Source: Gnetum montanum
Taxonomy: Eukaryota > Streptophyta > Gnetopsida > Gnetales > Gnetaceae
NCBI GenBank assembly: GCA_015680685.1
Contig: MNCI01013830.1
Span: 646,222 to 710,221, forward strand
DNA length: 64,000 nucleotides
Direction of reading: 5' to 3'
Shown: one piece after another, positions 44,452-56,249 of the stretch
Layout of the letters: each line of letters starts with the position of its first letter
How positions within the stretch are numbered: position 1 is the first letter of the stretch
The notes under the pieces: generated by a model
What the model saw: only the letters and a program-made list of their open reading frames with translations
Database searches by the model: none
Told to the model about the DNA's origin: nothing
Position numbers and translations under genes: made by a program

Positions 44452-46549
44452 TGTTAAAGATATTCAAACTCTTCATTTTATTTTTATTGTCTTTGTTACT
44501 TGTTTTAGCATGGTGTTTGTTATTAGCATTTTTTGACATCACTATTACAGTGTTATCACCATCAAAATAAATAAGTAGAAAATACTTTAATTAATTCATA
44601 ACTAGATTAGTTAATGTTAATAGTTAACTATTTCTACGCTATTACATTTAGTCATGTCAGTTCAACTTGCAGTCCATTATTTCATATAGCTTAAATACCC
44701 TTCACAACTTGGACATGGAAAAGAAAAGTGAGTTATAATTTCTTTTATCTCATTGTAAGTGTTATTCAACTAAATTTCCTAGAAAATTAACAATATAGAC
44801 TTAAGCATATTTACAATATTCATTAGATAACTTGTAAAATACTTTTTAAGTAGTTAAGAACATACATAGATGCATAAGTATCTAATTTTCCTTGCACATG
44901 TATGCCTAGCAATAACTTGTGCAATCCTCAAACCACATATATTTATATACATACGTATCTAGCTTTTTTTGTGTCCACCATTGACTCATAGGACTATAAT
45001 TATTAAGTTTCACAATGTAGAAGATTGAGTGCATATTTGAAGACATTAAAGCCACATGGAGCAAATTGAGAATACAAAAAATATTTCATTAAATGAGGAT
45101 GTTACTCAAAAGGAACTTGCAAAAAGAGCTGAATAATGAAAAAAGGTTAAGATAGCTTGTGAAAAAGATTTTTTAGGATACCTAAATGCTAGTGATGAAC
45201 CCCTAATTGTTCCAGTCTTAGCTAGTTAAAATTTTAAGTTTTTATTTCTTTATTTCTTTACCTCATTGAAGTTCATTAATTTTTGTGATCCATATCAACA
45301 AGTACTAATTACCTTATTGAGTCTCTATTATCTTAGGTCATCACAGGGTTAGTGGAAATTGATCTACATTATATCAATTTTTTGTAGATTCCACAACAAG
45401 GATGGATAACATTCGATTGCTGGAGCAAGTTCCTCTCCAAGGAATGAAGATATTGATCTACATCATTGGTGTGATCTAAATTGATCATTAAAGAACATAG
45501 AAACTACAATATAGTTTGATATCTTGTAATTGATTGACATCAAAGTATTTTATATAAATCAATTTTCCAAATAATGATATTTTCCAAATTATGGCCAAGC
45601 CTTCTTCAGTATAACTATAGAGGTTCAATGTTTAATATGGGGGTTTTCCCAAACCCCAAAGAATCCTACATCAAATTAAATCATTTAAAAAATTATTTTA
45701 TTAAAAATCATTAACAAAGACTGTTAAAATCTTGTGGCTATCAAAAACCATTAGATCTATTAAGAGGATGTAAAGCTATTGGATTGTAAAGATAGGAAGG
45801 CAAGGTCACACATTAGGTCACATCTCCTTTGTATTCAATTTGGTTAAATCATCTTGTTTCCACCTTTGAACTTGAGATTAGAAGTTATTATGAAGACTTT
45901 GATTTTTCTTATAAGCGATAGTCATATGCATGAAATTTCAATTGAATTTGGATCTAACCATCTATTGTCTTGATGATCTCTTTAACTTTGAACTGTTCCT
46001 TCACAAATATGACTTGTAGGTTAGTCATAGACAAGGTGACATCTCTACAACAAAGGTAACTTAACACCAAACCTATTTTTTAAATGTTTTGATTATAAGA
46101 AAAACATTAAAAATAAGGAAAATTTATAATCAAAAGAATTAGCCTCCCTAATTTTTCAAACTAAAGAAAGTATCAAAAAATTTGCAATTAGGGTAGTAAT
46201 TACAAGTGTAATTAAATCAATTTTCAACGTCTTAGGATTAGTTACCCATGAATAGACTAAAGAAGAGAGTCTTTGTTAAATAAAACCAACTAAGAAACCT
46301 AAAAATCCAACATGAATTTAGCTTCCTAGAAACACCACTAGCTATTATAAACATACATGAAACAACTTGAAATAAGACCAAGAGGAATAAGAACAACCTA
46401 GCTCTATCCCCTTAACCTCTATTAATAAGAAAAACCATAACAAGGAGAGAGATCCAACAAAAATCCTTCAAGAAAGGGTAAGGACACAATTTAAATTTTA
46501 TACATATTTCAACCTAGTTTTTGATATACCAACTATCACAATGTAGACC
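44452..46549. other. No gene recognised; possible copia 3' LTR at start
   Basis: The first few hundred bases may be the 3' LTR of J (TGTTAAAGAT...), but no second copy is available to define its end. The rest is AT-rich with short open frames and no domain. The last part may be the LTR and leader of element I. Confidence 0.35.
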
Positions 46550-47700
46550 GTGAATTCAACCATAGTGGCAAGTTCTCAAAATTTAAGCTTCAGCCAAATA
46601 CTAAGTAATGTGTCCAAAATTCGAGGAATCACCCAGCTACTAAGTACATTAAATCTACACATTTCTATTACATTAGTAGTCTTTATTTCCATACTGAGTC
46701 CAATTGTAACTCCAACAATAGCTACTACTTTCACAATTGGGTATCCTTTAAATCATACACCTCCTCCACTTTCATTTGGCTCAATTCCTTTTTCCTTTAG
46801 TAGTATACGCTCTAATATTCTAGTTGGATAGGCCTACCAAGGTCAAACTTTTGGGCACTTATTAAACCAAAGAACACTAGTAATACCTCAAGGATCATTA
46901 GTTTTTCCCCAAGGTAGGGACGTTGATGTAAAAAATATTCATTTACTAACTATTTTAAAGGGGACCAATGATGAAGATCTAGTCACTCATATAAGGGAAT
47001 TTGAAATCACACTTACAGTGTTGGCAGCTCAAAGTGGAGATAGAACTAAAATGATTACCTTCAAATTAACCTTGAAAGATAAAGTTGATCTTTGGCTACA
47101 AACCCTTAAGACACAAATTAGTTCATGGGATGAATTCAAGGTTGCCTTTCTTCAAAGGTTTCTTTTTAATGATAGGTTATACTCATTAATAAAGAAATTG
47201 ATAGGTTCAAAGGTTTATTCTTAAAAAATCCCAACCATGGATTTCTAGCCCACCAACTTATCCAAATATTTGTAGAAGGATTCTTAATATATTATAGGTA
47301 AAATGTTAACTTTACATGTGATGGAAAATGTAACACTGAAGGATGGCTAGAGGATAATAAATTCATTGGTTGATCAAAGACAAATATGGTGAAAACCTAA
47401 TGTCATGCAAGGCATGAATCAACAAACTAAACAATTAAATAAAAAATTTGATGAGTTGATGTGTTCAATGAAGAAGTTGATGAGTTGATGGTATCCAACA
47501 ACATGATTGCACCTCTTGTTTATCCTTATCATATTATCATGAGAAAGTACAAGAATGTATGAAGGCTTTTTAATAATTTAAAAGCTAGCCAATAGCCACA
47601 TTCCAACAAAGACCATATTTCCAACAATAATACTCTCAAAACAATTACAGATCTTTTAAGAGCCATGCAACAACACAAAAATTTGCATGTTGAAATCATT
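46550..47700 (+). pseudogene. gag: Element I gag fossil (Ty3/gypsy)
   Basis: From 46550 the plus strand encodes a Ser/Thr/Pro-rich N-terminal stretch. After a stop the gag core follows: KGTNDEDLVTHIREFEITLT, TFKLTLKDKVDLWLQTLK and SWDEFKVAFLQRF (46950-47170), matching the DP...HL-x-x-FE-x-x ... L-x-L-x-D-x-A-x-x-WL ... SW-x-x-x-x-x-x-F-x-x-x-F pattern. A decayed continuation to about 47400 (LHVMENVTLKDG) corresponds to the following Athila/Tat-type gag segment. No protease or RT follows because the sequence meets the LTR of H. Confidence 0.7.
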
Positions 47701-47753
47701 TTTCATTATGTAGTCTTCACCCCATGAAACCCGAGGTAAAAATTCATTGTAAA

Positions 47754-49002
47754 TGTGGAGATTGTAATTAATAAGGGGAAATTTCACATATTACATACTT
47801 TTGCGGTCAAAAATGCCACATAAGTGGTCAAAGCCTCATTCCCCATGTGAAAAAAGTTACCTAGTATCTATGTTTGGGCTTGTGGAGGTCAAAAAAGCCT
47901 TTTGGAATGCCAAAAATGGTAATTTGATGGGTTTTATTGGGGCAGGGGGGGGGGGGGGGGGGGGGGGAGTTTTTTAACCCCCCCCCCCCCCCAACATGGA
48001 AACTTCACCCCTAGCATGGAAGCAACATGAGCAAGATTTCTACACTTTGTTGACTTCAAGGTTGACCAACCACTCCAACAAGGATGGCAAAAGGCTCATC
48101 GTAGAATATCTACCTCTAGTGTAGAAGGTGTGTCACCATTACTATTTATAGTAAATGGAATGGGCATGGGGGTTTGGCACTTACTATATATAGTAACCCA
48201 CTAAATTGGGGCACTCATCTTACCTATACATGGTAGAAATTAGTAGCAATTTGTAGCCAATCTATCAGCCAATTTTCAACAAAAATCATGGCCCAAAACC
48301 TATAAAACCAAAATCCCAACATCATTTCAACATTCCACACCTTTATAATTTTGAGCACATAGCACTTTTGGCTTCCAAGAGCTCTTACAACCATTGCAAA
48401 ATGCAACTTCTTTGACTCTCTCAATGTGGAACCCCTATAGCCTTATTACCTTCCTTTGTTACCCCCTTGAGACTTGTGCCTTTTTAGCCTCTACACAACA
48501 TTTTTGGGATTCCCAACTCCAAACATGGAGCATTTTGTATCCAAATTTCCCACTTTTCTCACCCCCTAGCAATGACCAAAGTTGCAGATCTATAGTTTAC
48601 AGCAAAGGATTTTTGAAAACATCAGGAGTGGCTGAGTATGTGGATCATGGAGTAGATCACATTGGCTTTAATGAGCTCTAAAATCCTATCCTAGTAAACC
48701 CCATTTTACTGTCTCAATCATGTATCTTATACACATTTTTGGAACTCATTCTTTATTTTTTTTTAATAAATTTTTAAGATTTTATTTTGTGTGTAATCTA
48801 CATTTGGCTTTCTATTTTTCATATTTGTAATTTTTACATTTTATTTTCTCAACCCTCCATTTTGCATTCTATAAGTCCTTGGGGGATCTACCAAACCATT
48901 TAGGGCACCTCAAATTCCATTTTTCAAAGGCCCTAGGGATTCAGAGTTGAGGTTGTTATGTAGGATCTTTTGATTTTTCAAAAATCAATTTTTTTGATCA
49001 CA
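47754..49002 (+). repeat. Element H 5' LTR (left edge approximate)
   Basis: The right end TGATCACA at 48995-49002 is followed 9 bases later by a primer-site-like sequence. The left end is not certain; TGTGGAGATT at about 47754 is one candidate. A TATA-like ACTATATATAGTAAC lies at 48183-48197 and AATAAA near 48764, consistent with an LTR. It contains a poly-G/poly-C pair. The other LTR would lie outside the window. Confidence 0.45.
47945..47992. repeat. Poly-G / poly-C inverted pair
   Basis: About 23 G (47945-47967) are followed by AGTTTTTTAA and about 15 C (47978-47992). The two runs can pair as a hairpin. Exact lengths are unreliable because homopolymers are error-prone. Confidence 0.8.
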
Positions 49003-49011
49003 ATAGTTTTG

Positions 49012-49028
49012 TGGCACTAGAAGGAGGG
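49012..49028 (+). promoter_or_regulatory. Element H primer-site-like sequence
   Basis: TGGCACTAGAAGGAGGG is identical over 17 bases to the site beside the 5' LTR of C (38406-38422, minus). It sits 9 bases after TGATCACA. The leader from 49029 to 49293 has no gene; a T-rich tract ending TTTTTGTAG at about 49092-49110 resembles a splice acceptor. Confidence 0.55.
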
Positions 49029-49293
49029 TATATGCCCAAATTCTTCATAAAAATTTATCTCTCTCATTTCCAAATTTTTTATTTGAATGTTTTTTTTTTC
49101 TAATTTTTGTAGTAAAAACCTTGGAAACAAATACTACCCCTTTACCTCCTTGTGACAAAAAATTTAGCATAGAAGTTGTAGGTGGTTAGGTGTTGAATTT
49201 TTCATCATACTTACTAACAAAAAAGAAAACCAAGGCTAGTGTTGATACCATCCTCCCTTTTTTCCACCAATTTCTTTTTCAATTTTTCACATT

Positions 49294-50125
49294 TGATGAG
49301 TGGCGAGGTACCCCTATGCTCAACCATATGAATACATGCATTTCATGCATGATCCATTTGAATTCCAAGGACTAAGTGCTTATGTGACCTTGTGGAATAA
49401 GGATGGGTTGGTTGATCGTTGTCTTCCCAAACATACTTGTATGTCACAATTGTATGGTTAAGTAAGCTTGAGGCATATGATTTTTATAGCTTTTATGTTT
49501 TTATCTCCTGCTGCTAATGAGGGAGGAGAGTGAGAGATAACTAAGTGAATATTTTAACTTAAATATTGATTAACTAGGATTTAAACTAATCCTAACACCA
49601 GTATCCACTCTCACTTGTCGTACACATCCTAAACTAGTGCAACACTCCTGGGATTACCAAACGCTAATCGTTACTGGGTTACTAAGTGTTACATGCATGC
49701 TCAAAGTGCTCGTACTGTGTGTGCTAATAATAGAAATGTAAAGTGCATAAAATAAAATAAAATAAATTTAGAAGAAAATAAAATAAAGGAAATGAGTAAG
49801 AAAACAAATCTCAAGTGCTATAAGGATGAATCCAAGAGCTTGTCTTTATTGCTATACACAAGGTATGCTCAGGTACACAATGCTCAAATAAAGATCCATC
49901 CACACTTAAACCTCCTATTGTAGGCACTTGAAAAATACTCTAAATACGAAATTTTTACTACTAGACTTCTAAAATACTTCCATTAAAATACTTCCTTCTA
50001 AGAATTCCTCCCTAAATTGTGTGCCTGGCCACTATATTTATAGGCTTGGGAGAAACTACTCTAATAATTAGAGAAATTTACACTCTAATAATTAGAATAA
50101 ACCACTAGAGTAACCACTTCCATCA
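49294..50125 (-). repeat. Element G 3' LTR (left copy)
   Basis: On the plus strand it runs from TGATGAGTGGCGAGGTACC to CTTCCATCA. It aligns with 60933-61798. Its first 30 or so bases are the reverse complement of the end of the F LTR, showing common origin, but U3 differs: the GATATCGC palindromes of F are absent. A minus-strand TATA box CCTATAAATAT lies at 50034-50043. Confidence 0.88.
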
Positions 50126-50142
50126 TATGCCCACGACTAAAT
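50126..50142 (-). promoter_or_regulatory. Element G polypurine tract region
   Basis: On the minus strand ATTTAGTCGTGGGCATA precedes the 3' LTR, parallel to ATTTAGTCATGGGGGTA in F. Confidence 0.55.
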
Positions 50143-50280
50143 GAAAACTTTTCCTTGAGTTTCTTATAAAATATTGAGAAGGTATGGGATTATTGACTAA
50201 TTGACAACTGATGATGGAATGGGATGGCAGACTTAACGTGCTTAGTGAGTGGATCAATAACCATATTACAGCATTATTTT

Positions 50281-50514
50281 TCATGACCATTGTGGTGAAC
50301 ACTCATACATAAAGGAAATATAACCCTTTATTTGGTAGCTTATAGAGAAAGAGAGAGAAAGAAAATGAAGCATGTTGCTACCAATGCTAAGATTGTGCCT
50401 TCTGTTATTTATCCATAGCCATGCCACTAGACTTTCTCCTTTCATAAATGCTCTGGTTCTGGTCCATCCTAAGTGCTTCCTCCAAGCCCAATCCATTTTT
50501 TGTATGATCTCCAT
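50281..50514 (-). CDS. Conserved short 3' ORF of G
   Basis: This intact 77-residue frame starts MEIIQKMDWAWRKHLGWTR and ends SFMYECSPQWS. It contains a mildly hydrophobic segment (LHFLSLSFSISYQIKGYISF). It is homologous to 18611-18834 in F. In both elements the ATG directly follows a splice-acceptor-like TGTGTAG (here 50515-50521, minus). A second conserved feature is the block N-x-RR-x-NL-x-x-GS. The frame has survived in G although pol is decayed, which could be chance given the short length. No known domain is recognised; an exon of an env-like ORF is one possibility. Confidence 0.4.
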   Translation of the reverse strand: MEIIQKMDWAWRKHLGWTRTRAFMKGESLVAWLWINNRRHNLSIGSNMLHFLSLSFSISYQIKGYISFMYECSPQWS

Positions 50515-50521
50515 CTACACA

Positions 50522-52050
50522 TACAACACAGTTAGAAATGAGCAAGGATAGATAAACCATAATGCAGTTGATACCTTGCCTTGATATAAAGCATATTGGC
50601 TAAATTGTGGTTATGGCAGAAACTAGTTTGGAGATTTATCATAGGTGACTACCCAATGTGTAGGGGATAGGTGAATAATAAAATGAAGAAAATTTAAAAT
50701 TTTGTGCTAGGGCCCCCACGACTAAGAGTGAACCTTTGGTAGCTATAATATGGAAAAATATGAGGAACAAGAAATATGGAAAAGAATATCAACGACAACA
50801 CTAATAAAATGGATGTCATGGATGGGGATGAAATAAGAAATGATTAATTTCTGGAAATGTTTAAGGGAAAGAAGTTAACAATTGCACCAAAAAGAAATGT
50901 CAGTGGGTCCTCCCCAAAGTAGGCTCATGCCTTTTATGCCTTGACAAATGCACAAACCAAAGAGTACATAGGCTCTAGGAATGTCATTTGGAAGCAAGAG
51001 TTAAAAACTTACCCACAAGAATTCACCAAAGAAAAATAATGCATCAACCTAGAATGAACTAATGGTAAAACTGGCAATGAAGTGGAAAATGGGAAGAAAT
51101 ATGGAGAGGAGAGAATGGAATGAAATCCCAAGAACAAGGTTTTGTAAAGCCCTTTATGTATTTTATGGTTAATGTGATTGAGTAGAACTCATTCCAAATC
51201 CAGACTCAAACAAGCCATATCCAGTGACCTCGGTTCAACACACTTGACCAATCCATCCACTTGAAGCAACAAGAATGCTTCCACAAAGAGTCACCACCAT
51301 TCTGAGGAGAGCAAGATGGAGAAGTAGGAAGCTAAAAAAGGGCCTTAGTTAGAGTGTAACATGTCTTTCCAATTCCATAACTAGTGCTTGTAGCTCATAT
51401 TTCTTTATTATGTTTAAGGGGTGTGCTTTGAATTCTCACTCTTTTTTTTTTGTGAGAACCACACAATGCACAAATTTATTTTTATTCACTTGGCTTCCTA
51501 ATTTTTGAACAATGTTAGAATGGTGGAAAGCCAAAGAAAAAGCATCCAAGCACCCAATAGAATGGCCAACACAAATGCATCAAATCCCCTTGAAGTCACA
51601 TGCTTTTTATCCTTTGAGTCTTTCCCTCATTTGAAAAATAGCCAGCCACCAATTCATTAAAAGTTTACTTAGAAGAAGAGGGACTATATAATTCCAAGCC
51701 AAAGAAGACCATAGAGTTGTATGGATGAGTGGACAACGTGAACTCATTGCCTATTTTACCAAAAGAACCATACCTTAATATCAGCATCATAATTCAAAGG
51801 TAAAAATCAAACATTAGCAATCAATATGATATAATTCAATCCACCATCATGAGCACTTATTAGATGAAAAATAAAAGTAAATCAAGTAAACAAAGAAACT
51901 GTAAATACATGAATAATGGTGTAAAACAAAAATAAGAAAATTTGAAAGTATGTGTAAAAAAAAATGTGTAAAACAAAAATTCAAAAAAAACTAAGGGCCT
52001 AGAATGATTAGCATAGGTGGTCATCCACCCCATGACTAAGTTGGAAGGAG
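50522..52050 (-). other. Element G 3' noncoding region
   Basis: Sequence between integrase and the short 3' ORF, homologous in parts to 16950-18560 of F. No RT-like or other domain is seen. Confidence 0.55.
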
Positions 52051-53110
52051 GAGATCTAAAATAGTGAGCAAGGTTGTCCACCAAGGGAGGTAGCATATGT
52101 ACTGGCTATCCTAAGCTCATGGAAAGGTTTGGTTTGTTGTACGTTGACCAAAAGTTTCTTGTCTAGGCTCTCAAATTTGTATATTGTCATGGCCCCTGAA
52201 GGAAAAGTTTCATAAATAATATAAGGTCCTTCCCACAATGCTTGAAATTTAGTATGTTGTGGAACATGTGTGGGATTCTAGTAGAGAAGCTTATCTCCTA
52301 GTTGATATTTAACTTTCCTAATCCTTAGGTTATGAAAATGTTTATTGAATGCCTTGTGCAACTTGTTAGATGATAGGGCTGCTAGTTAGTTTTCATCTAG
52401 CAAGTCAAGGGTCACTAACCATTGTTTCTATTCTAGATCAAGGTCAAGGTTCAGGTCACATGCCATGGATAGTGTATGGAGCTTAGTTTGAATAGGAAGC
52501 ATTAGTAATTTACCATACACTAACTCATAGGGAAAGTAGCCTATAGGAATTTTCTATGTGGAGTGGTATGCCCAAAGAGCATCATTCAATTTAGTGCTCT
52601 AGTCTCACCTAAACTTGCTAATGGTTCTTGTCAATATCTTTGTAATCTCCCTATTGATGACTTTTGCTTGACCATTCGCTTGGGGGTGGTATGGTGTAGT
52701 CAATTTATGCTCAACCCTTAAGAATTGCATTAATTTCCAAAAAGTTCCACTTGTGAAGTGTGTATCATTGTCTAAAATAAGTGCACAAGGAATACCAAAC
52801 CTATTTATGATTTGTTGTTGAACAAATCATGCAGCTGTAGATGATGTACAATCCTTAATAATAGCTACTTCTGGAAATTTAGTTAGGTAATCAATAGCAA
52901 CAATGATATAGGCTTTACCATTGGACATTGGTGTAATTGGCCCCATAAAATCAATTCCCCAAATGTCAAAGGGCTCTAATGGTTGAATCCATTCTTGTAG
53001 ACCCTCCATTCTAGCAGCCATTCCCCTATCACGCTGATAGCGCTCACAAGATTGGATGAAATGATGGGCGTCCCAAAATATTGTAGGCCAATAATATCAT
53101 GCAAGCAAGA
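52051..53110 (-). pseudogene. Element G integrase (decayed)
   Basis: On the minus strand: zinc-binding remnant CERYQRDRGMAARMEGLQ (about 52990-53045), core FDIWGIDFMGPITPMSNG with the first catalytic Asp, YIIVAIDYLTKFPEVA, then LILDNDTHF (second Asp), and LTTPYHPQANGQAKVINRE with the catalytic Glu (about 52640-52705). The C-terminal part LWEGPYIIYETFPSGAMTIY (52150-52240) is the Athila-type end. Several stops interrupt it, including one after SSTAA at about 52827. Confidence 0.85.
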
Positions 53111-53299
53111 TCTTGATGGCTATTTGTCTCCTAGTGTAATGACCCCCACAAGGACTCTCATGAGTATCTTGGAGAACTCACAGTTGATCTATATCAGGAA
53201 CACACCATCGAACCAAGCCATCGAGACACACTTTGTAAAGTTGCCCATTGATCTCTATAAAGTACTTGGCTTGGTGAAGAAACTGTTGTTTCTTCTTAA

Positions 53300-54930
53300 G
53301 GTTTAACTCATGTGGTGGTTTTTCGGTAAGGAGATAGGTAAGAATGCTACTATACCAGTTTGTCTTTGTGGGTGATTGATTATTTACTACACCAAAAAAG
53401 ATGAATTCATTAGGAAAATGATCAAAAATTGGATACTCATCCTCTATGTTGTACCATTACAACTGAGATAAATGATTAGAAATTACATTCTTGGTGCCCT
53501 TATGATTAATCATTGTTAAATCAAACTCTTGTAAGATTACAAGCCATCATATGATACAAGGGCTTACCATTGGATTATTCAAAAGGAACCAGATTGCACT
53601 ATGACCTCTATGTATATATATACTTATATCCCAATACATAGTGTCTAAAATTTTCTAGTGCAAACACTACAACCATTAATTCTTTCTCTGTGGTAGTGTA
53701 GTTAAGTTGTGCATCAACGATACTTCTACTTGCATAGTGCATGTAATAAGGATGCTGCTAGTCATCTAACTATATAAGTACATCTCCAAAAGCATAGTTG
53801 GATGTGTCAATCATGATATAGAATGGTTTGGACTAGTCAGGAGCTTGTAGAATGGGTGTTTCTACTAGCTTCTATTTCAAAGTTTGAAAAGAAAATTTGC
53901 ATTCCCTGGTCCACTCGAAAGGTATGTCCTTTTTCATTAATTTCACCAATCGTTTAACAACCTTTGAAAAGTTCTTAATAAATCTCCTATAGTAGCTAGT
54001 ATGTCCAAAGAATGACCGAATATCTTTGACAGTTTTTGATTGATAGGTAATTCCTTGGATAATTTTGATTTTCTCGAGGCCTACTTGTATCCCTGTGTGT
54101 GAGATTTTGTGCCCTAGTACTACACCTTCTTGGACCATCAAATGAATTTTCTACCAGTTGAGCCTCAAATTGGTTTCTACATATCTTTTTAACACTTGCT
54201 CCAACTAGTCCAAGGCTTGATCAAAGTTTGATCCATAAGTGGAGAAGTCATCCATAAAGATCTCCATACCATTTCCTATTTGCTGCTGGAAGATGCTTAG
54301 AACTAGTCATTAAAATGTTGTAGGGGCATTGCATAAGCCAAACAACATCTGTTTATATGCAAATGTTCCCTAAGGACTCGTGAACATAGTCTTGGCTTGG
54401 TCTTTTGGGGCTATTTGTATTTGATTATTTCCGCTATATCCATCCATAAAACTATAGTAGTGATGCACTGCGATGGTGTCTAAGACTTGGTCAACAAATG
54501 GCAACAAAAAGTGGTCTTTGACTGTTGCCATATTCAATAGTCTGAAATCTATGCACACCCTCCATTTGCCTCTCTTTTTAGGTACAATAACTAAGGGGTT
54601 AACCCATTTTCTATCAGCAATGGGGTATATGAACCCAGCCTTGAGATGCTATTCGATTTCTTCCTTGACTACTTGCTTCAGCTTTAGGCTCAAACATCTT
54701 TGCAGTTTTCTTCAAGGCTTCATGGAGGGGTTGATGTAAATCCTATGTTGGCATATCCTAGGATCTATTCCAGTTAATTCAGGATATGACCAAGTGAAGG
54801 CTTTTAACCATCTATTGATTACCTTCAGTAGTTCTCTTTTTTTTTGAGGAGCAAGCTTTTCATTGACAATTACTAATTTTCCGTTTTTAAGGAATGTGTA
54901 TTCCATAATAGTGGGCAATGGTTTTAACTC
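53300..54930 (-). pseudogene. Element G reverse transcriptase / RNase H (decayed)
   Basis: The minus strand reads KLAPQKKRELLKVINRW and YPELTGIDPRICQHRIYINP before the RT (54712-54918), MCIDFRLLNMATVKDHFLLP, YYSFMDGYSGNNQIQIAP with the first catalytic Asp (54370-54558), then FGLCNAPTTF and MEIFMDDFSTYGSN carrying the catalytic Asp pair (54225-54270). VQEGVVLGHKISHTGIQVG and VKDIRSFFGHTSYYRRFIKN follow (53872-54141). The FMDDFS box is characteristic of Athila. The RNase H part (53300-53860) is strongly decayed. Confidence 0.87.
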
Positions 54931-55495
54931 AAGGGGCTTCTACTTAATTTATCAAGCATTTCCAACTTCCCCCAGTTGACATTTTCAAGGTTAAGACTTC
55001 GAAGATGACAGTGGGCTTGCTCTAATGCATCTATGCTATCAATGTAAGTGCAATTCAAACCCTCAATTGATTTCATGCATATGAGTGAATTGCTTTCTTG
55101 ATTAGTTGTCAACCACTAGGTGCCTTCTTGTTGTGTGGATGCTACATACATGCATCTTTGTATTTTGATCACTTGTGCACATTGATTGCATGTAGGCAAT
55201 GTTAAACATTGCACAAACTATGACCTCTACATGTAATTACACCCTATGTCACTATATGTGATACATAGAACTTTCTTCTTCTCGATCTTTCTGAATGTAT
55301 TTCCTTTTAATATTTCTCTGGAAAGATCATAGATTCATAGGCATGCATTGATGGTGCTTAGTCATGCTCTTTCCATTATGATCGGGAAGTCCCCCTACCA
55401 TTTTTCACCTAAATCATTAGAAAGTCAGCTGGGTATGACCACCCATAAACAGTGGTAACAATGTCTTCCACCAGTCTGAATGGGACAGTGATGGA

Positions 55496-55861
55496 CTAGT
55501 CAGCCAACTTTAGATGGATGTTGCTCTTTTCTAATGGAGGCAGGTTCCAGGCCTTGTACATTTTTTGAGAAATCAAGTTGACACTGGAACCTAAATCCAA
55601 AAGAGCCTTGCACAGTTTGTTTCTAGTGATTTGGAAGTATATCAGAGGACTCCTAGGATCAGGGAATTTCCTAGGAAGGTGGCTAGCTTTGATCCAATTG
55701 GTAATGGCATCTGTTAGCATGACCATATGCATTGAGTGTGGTGGTTGAGTTGAAGGAGGCTCCATAGTTTTGATTGATACTAAGGCATCTAAGGAATCAT
55801 CTTCTTGTGATTGCAAGGGCTTGGTTGATCTATTGGTTCTAAAGAAAGGTCTTTTCTTCAT
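55496..55861 (-). pseudogene. Element G aspartic protease
   Basis: The 121-codon minus-strand frame ends with ALLDLGSSVNLISQKMYKAW, the retropepsin active site; the usual Ser after the catalytic Asp is Leu here. It is homologous to F 16178-16420 (LPRKFPDPRSPLIYFQITRN versus LPRKLTDPGSPFIYLQIIGN). The C-terminal half continues with stops to about 55200. Confidence 0.8.
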
Positions 55862-56249
55862 GTGGTTGTTGGAACAAATAGTAGGTTAAGAGTTAATAGC
55901 CTTCGTGGTGTTATGTTGTTATGGATGGGTAGGGATTTCATCTTGCATCATGGGAGCAGGTGGTAGTGGAGCTATTGGTGGAAGAGATGTGTCCGGATGA
56001 GAAGAATGATATGCTTGTAGAATATCACCTCTAGAAGTGGGAGTCCCATAATACTCATGGGCTTGGTAGTGAGGTTGAGAAGTGACGTGACTAGTAGAGT
56101 CATGTGGGAAGATTGGCTACTACACATAATATTCATATAGGTCAGGTTGCTGATAAGGATACTGTTGCCTTGGTGGTGGTATTCCCCATGATTGTGGGTG
56201 CTACCACTATTGATATTTCTCAATCGATTGTGTTGGAGTTCCATTGGAA

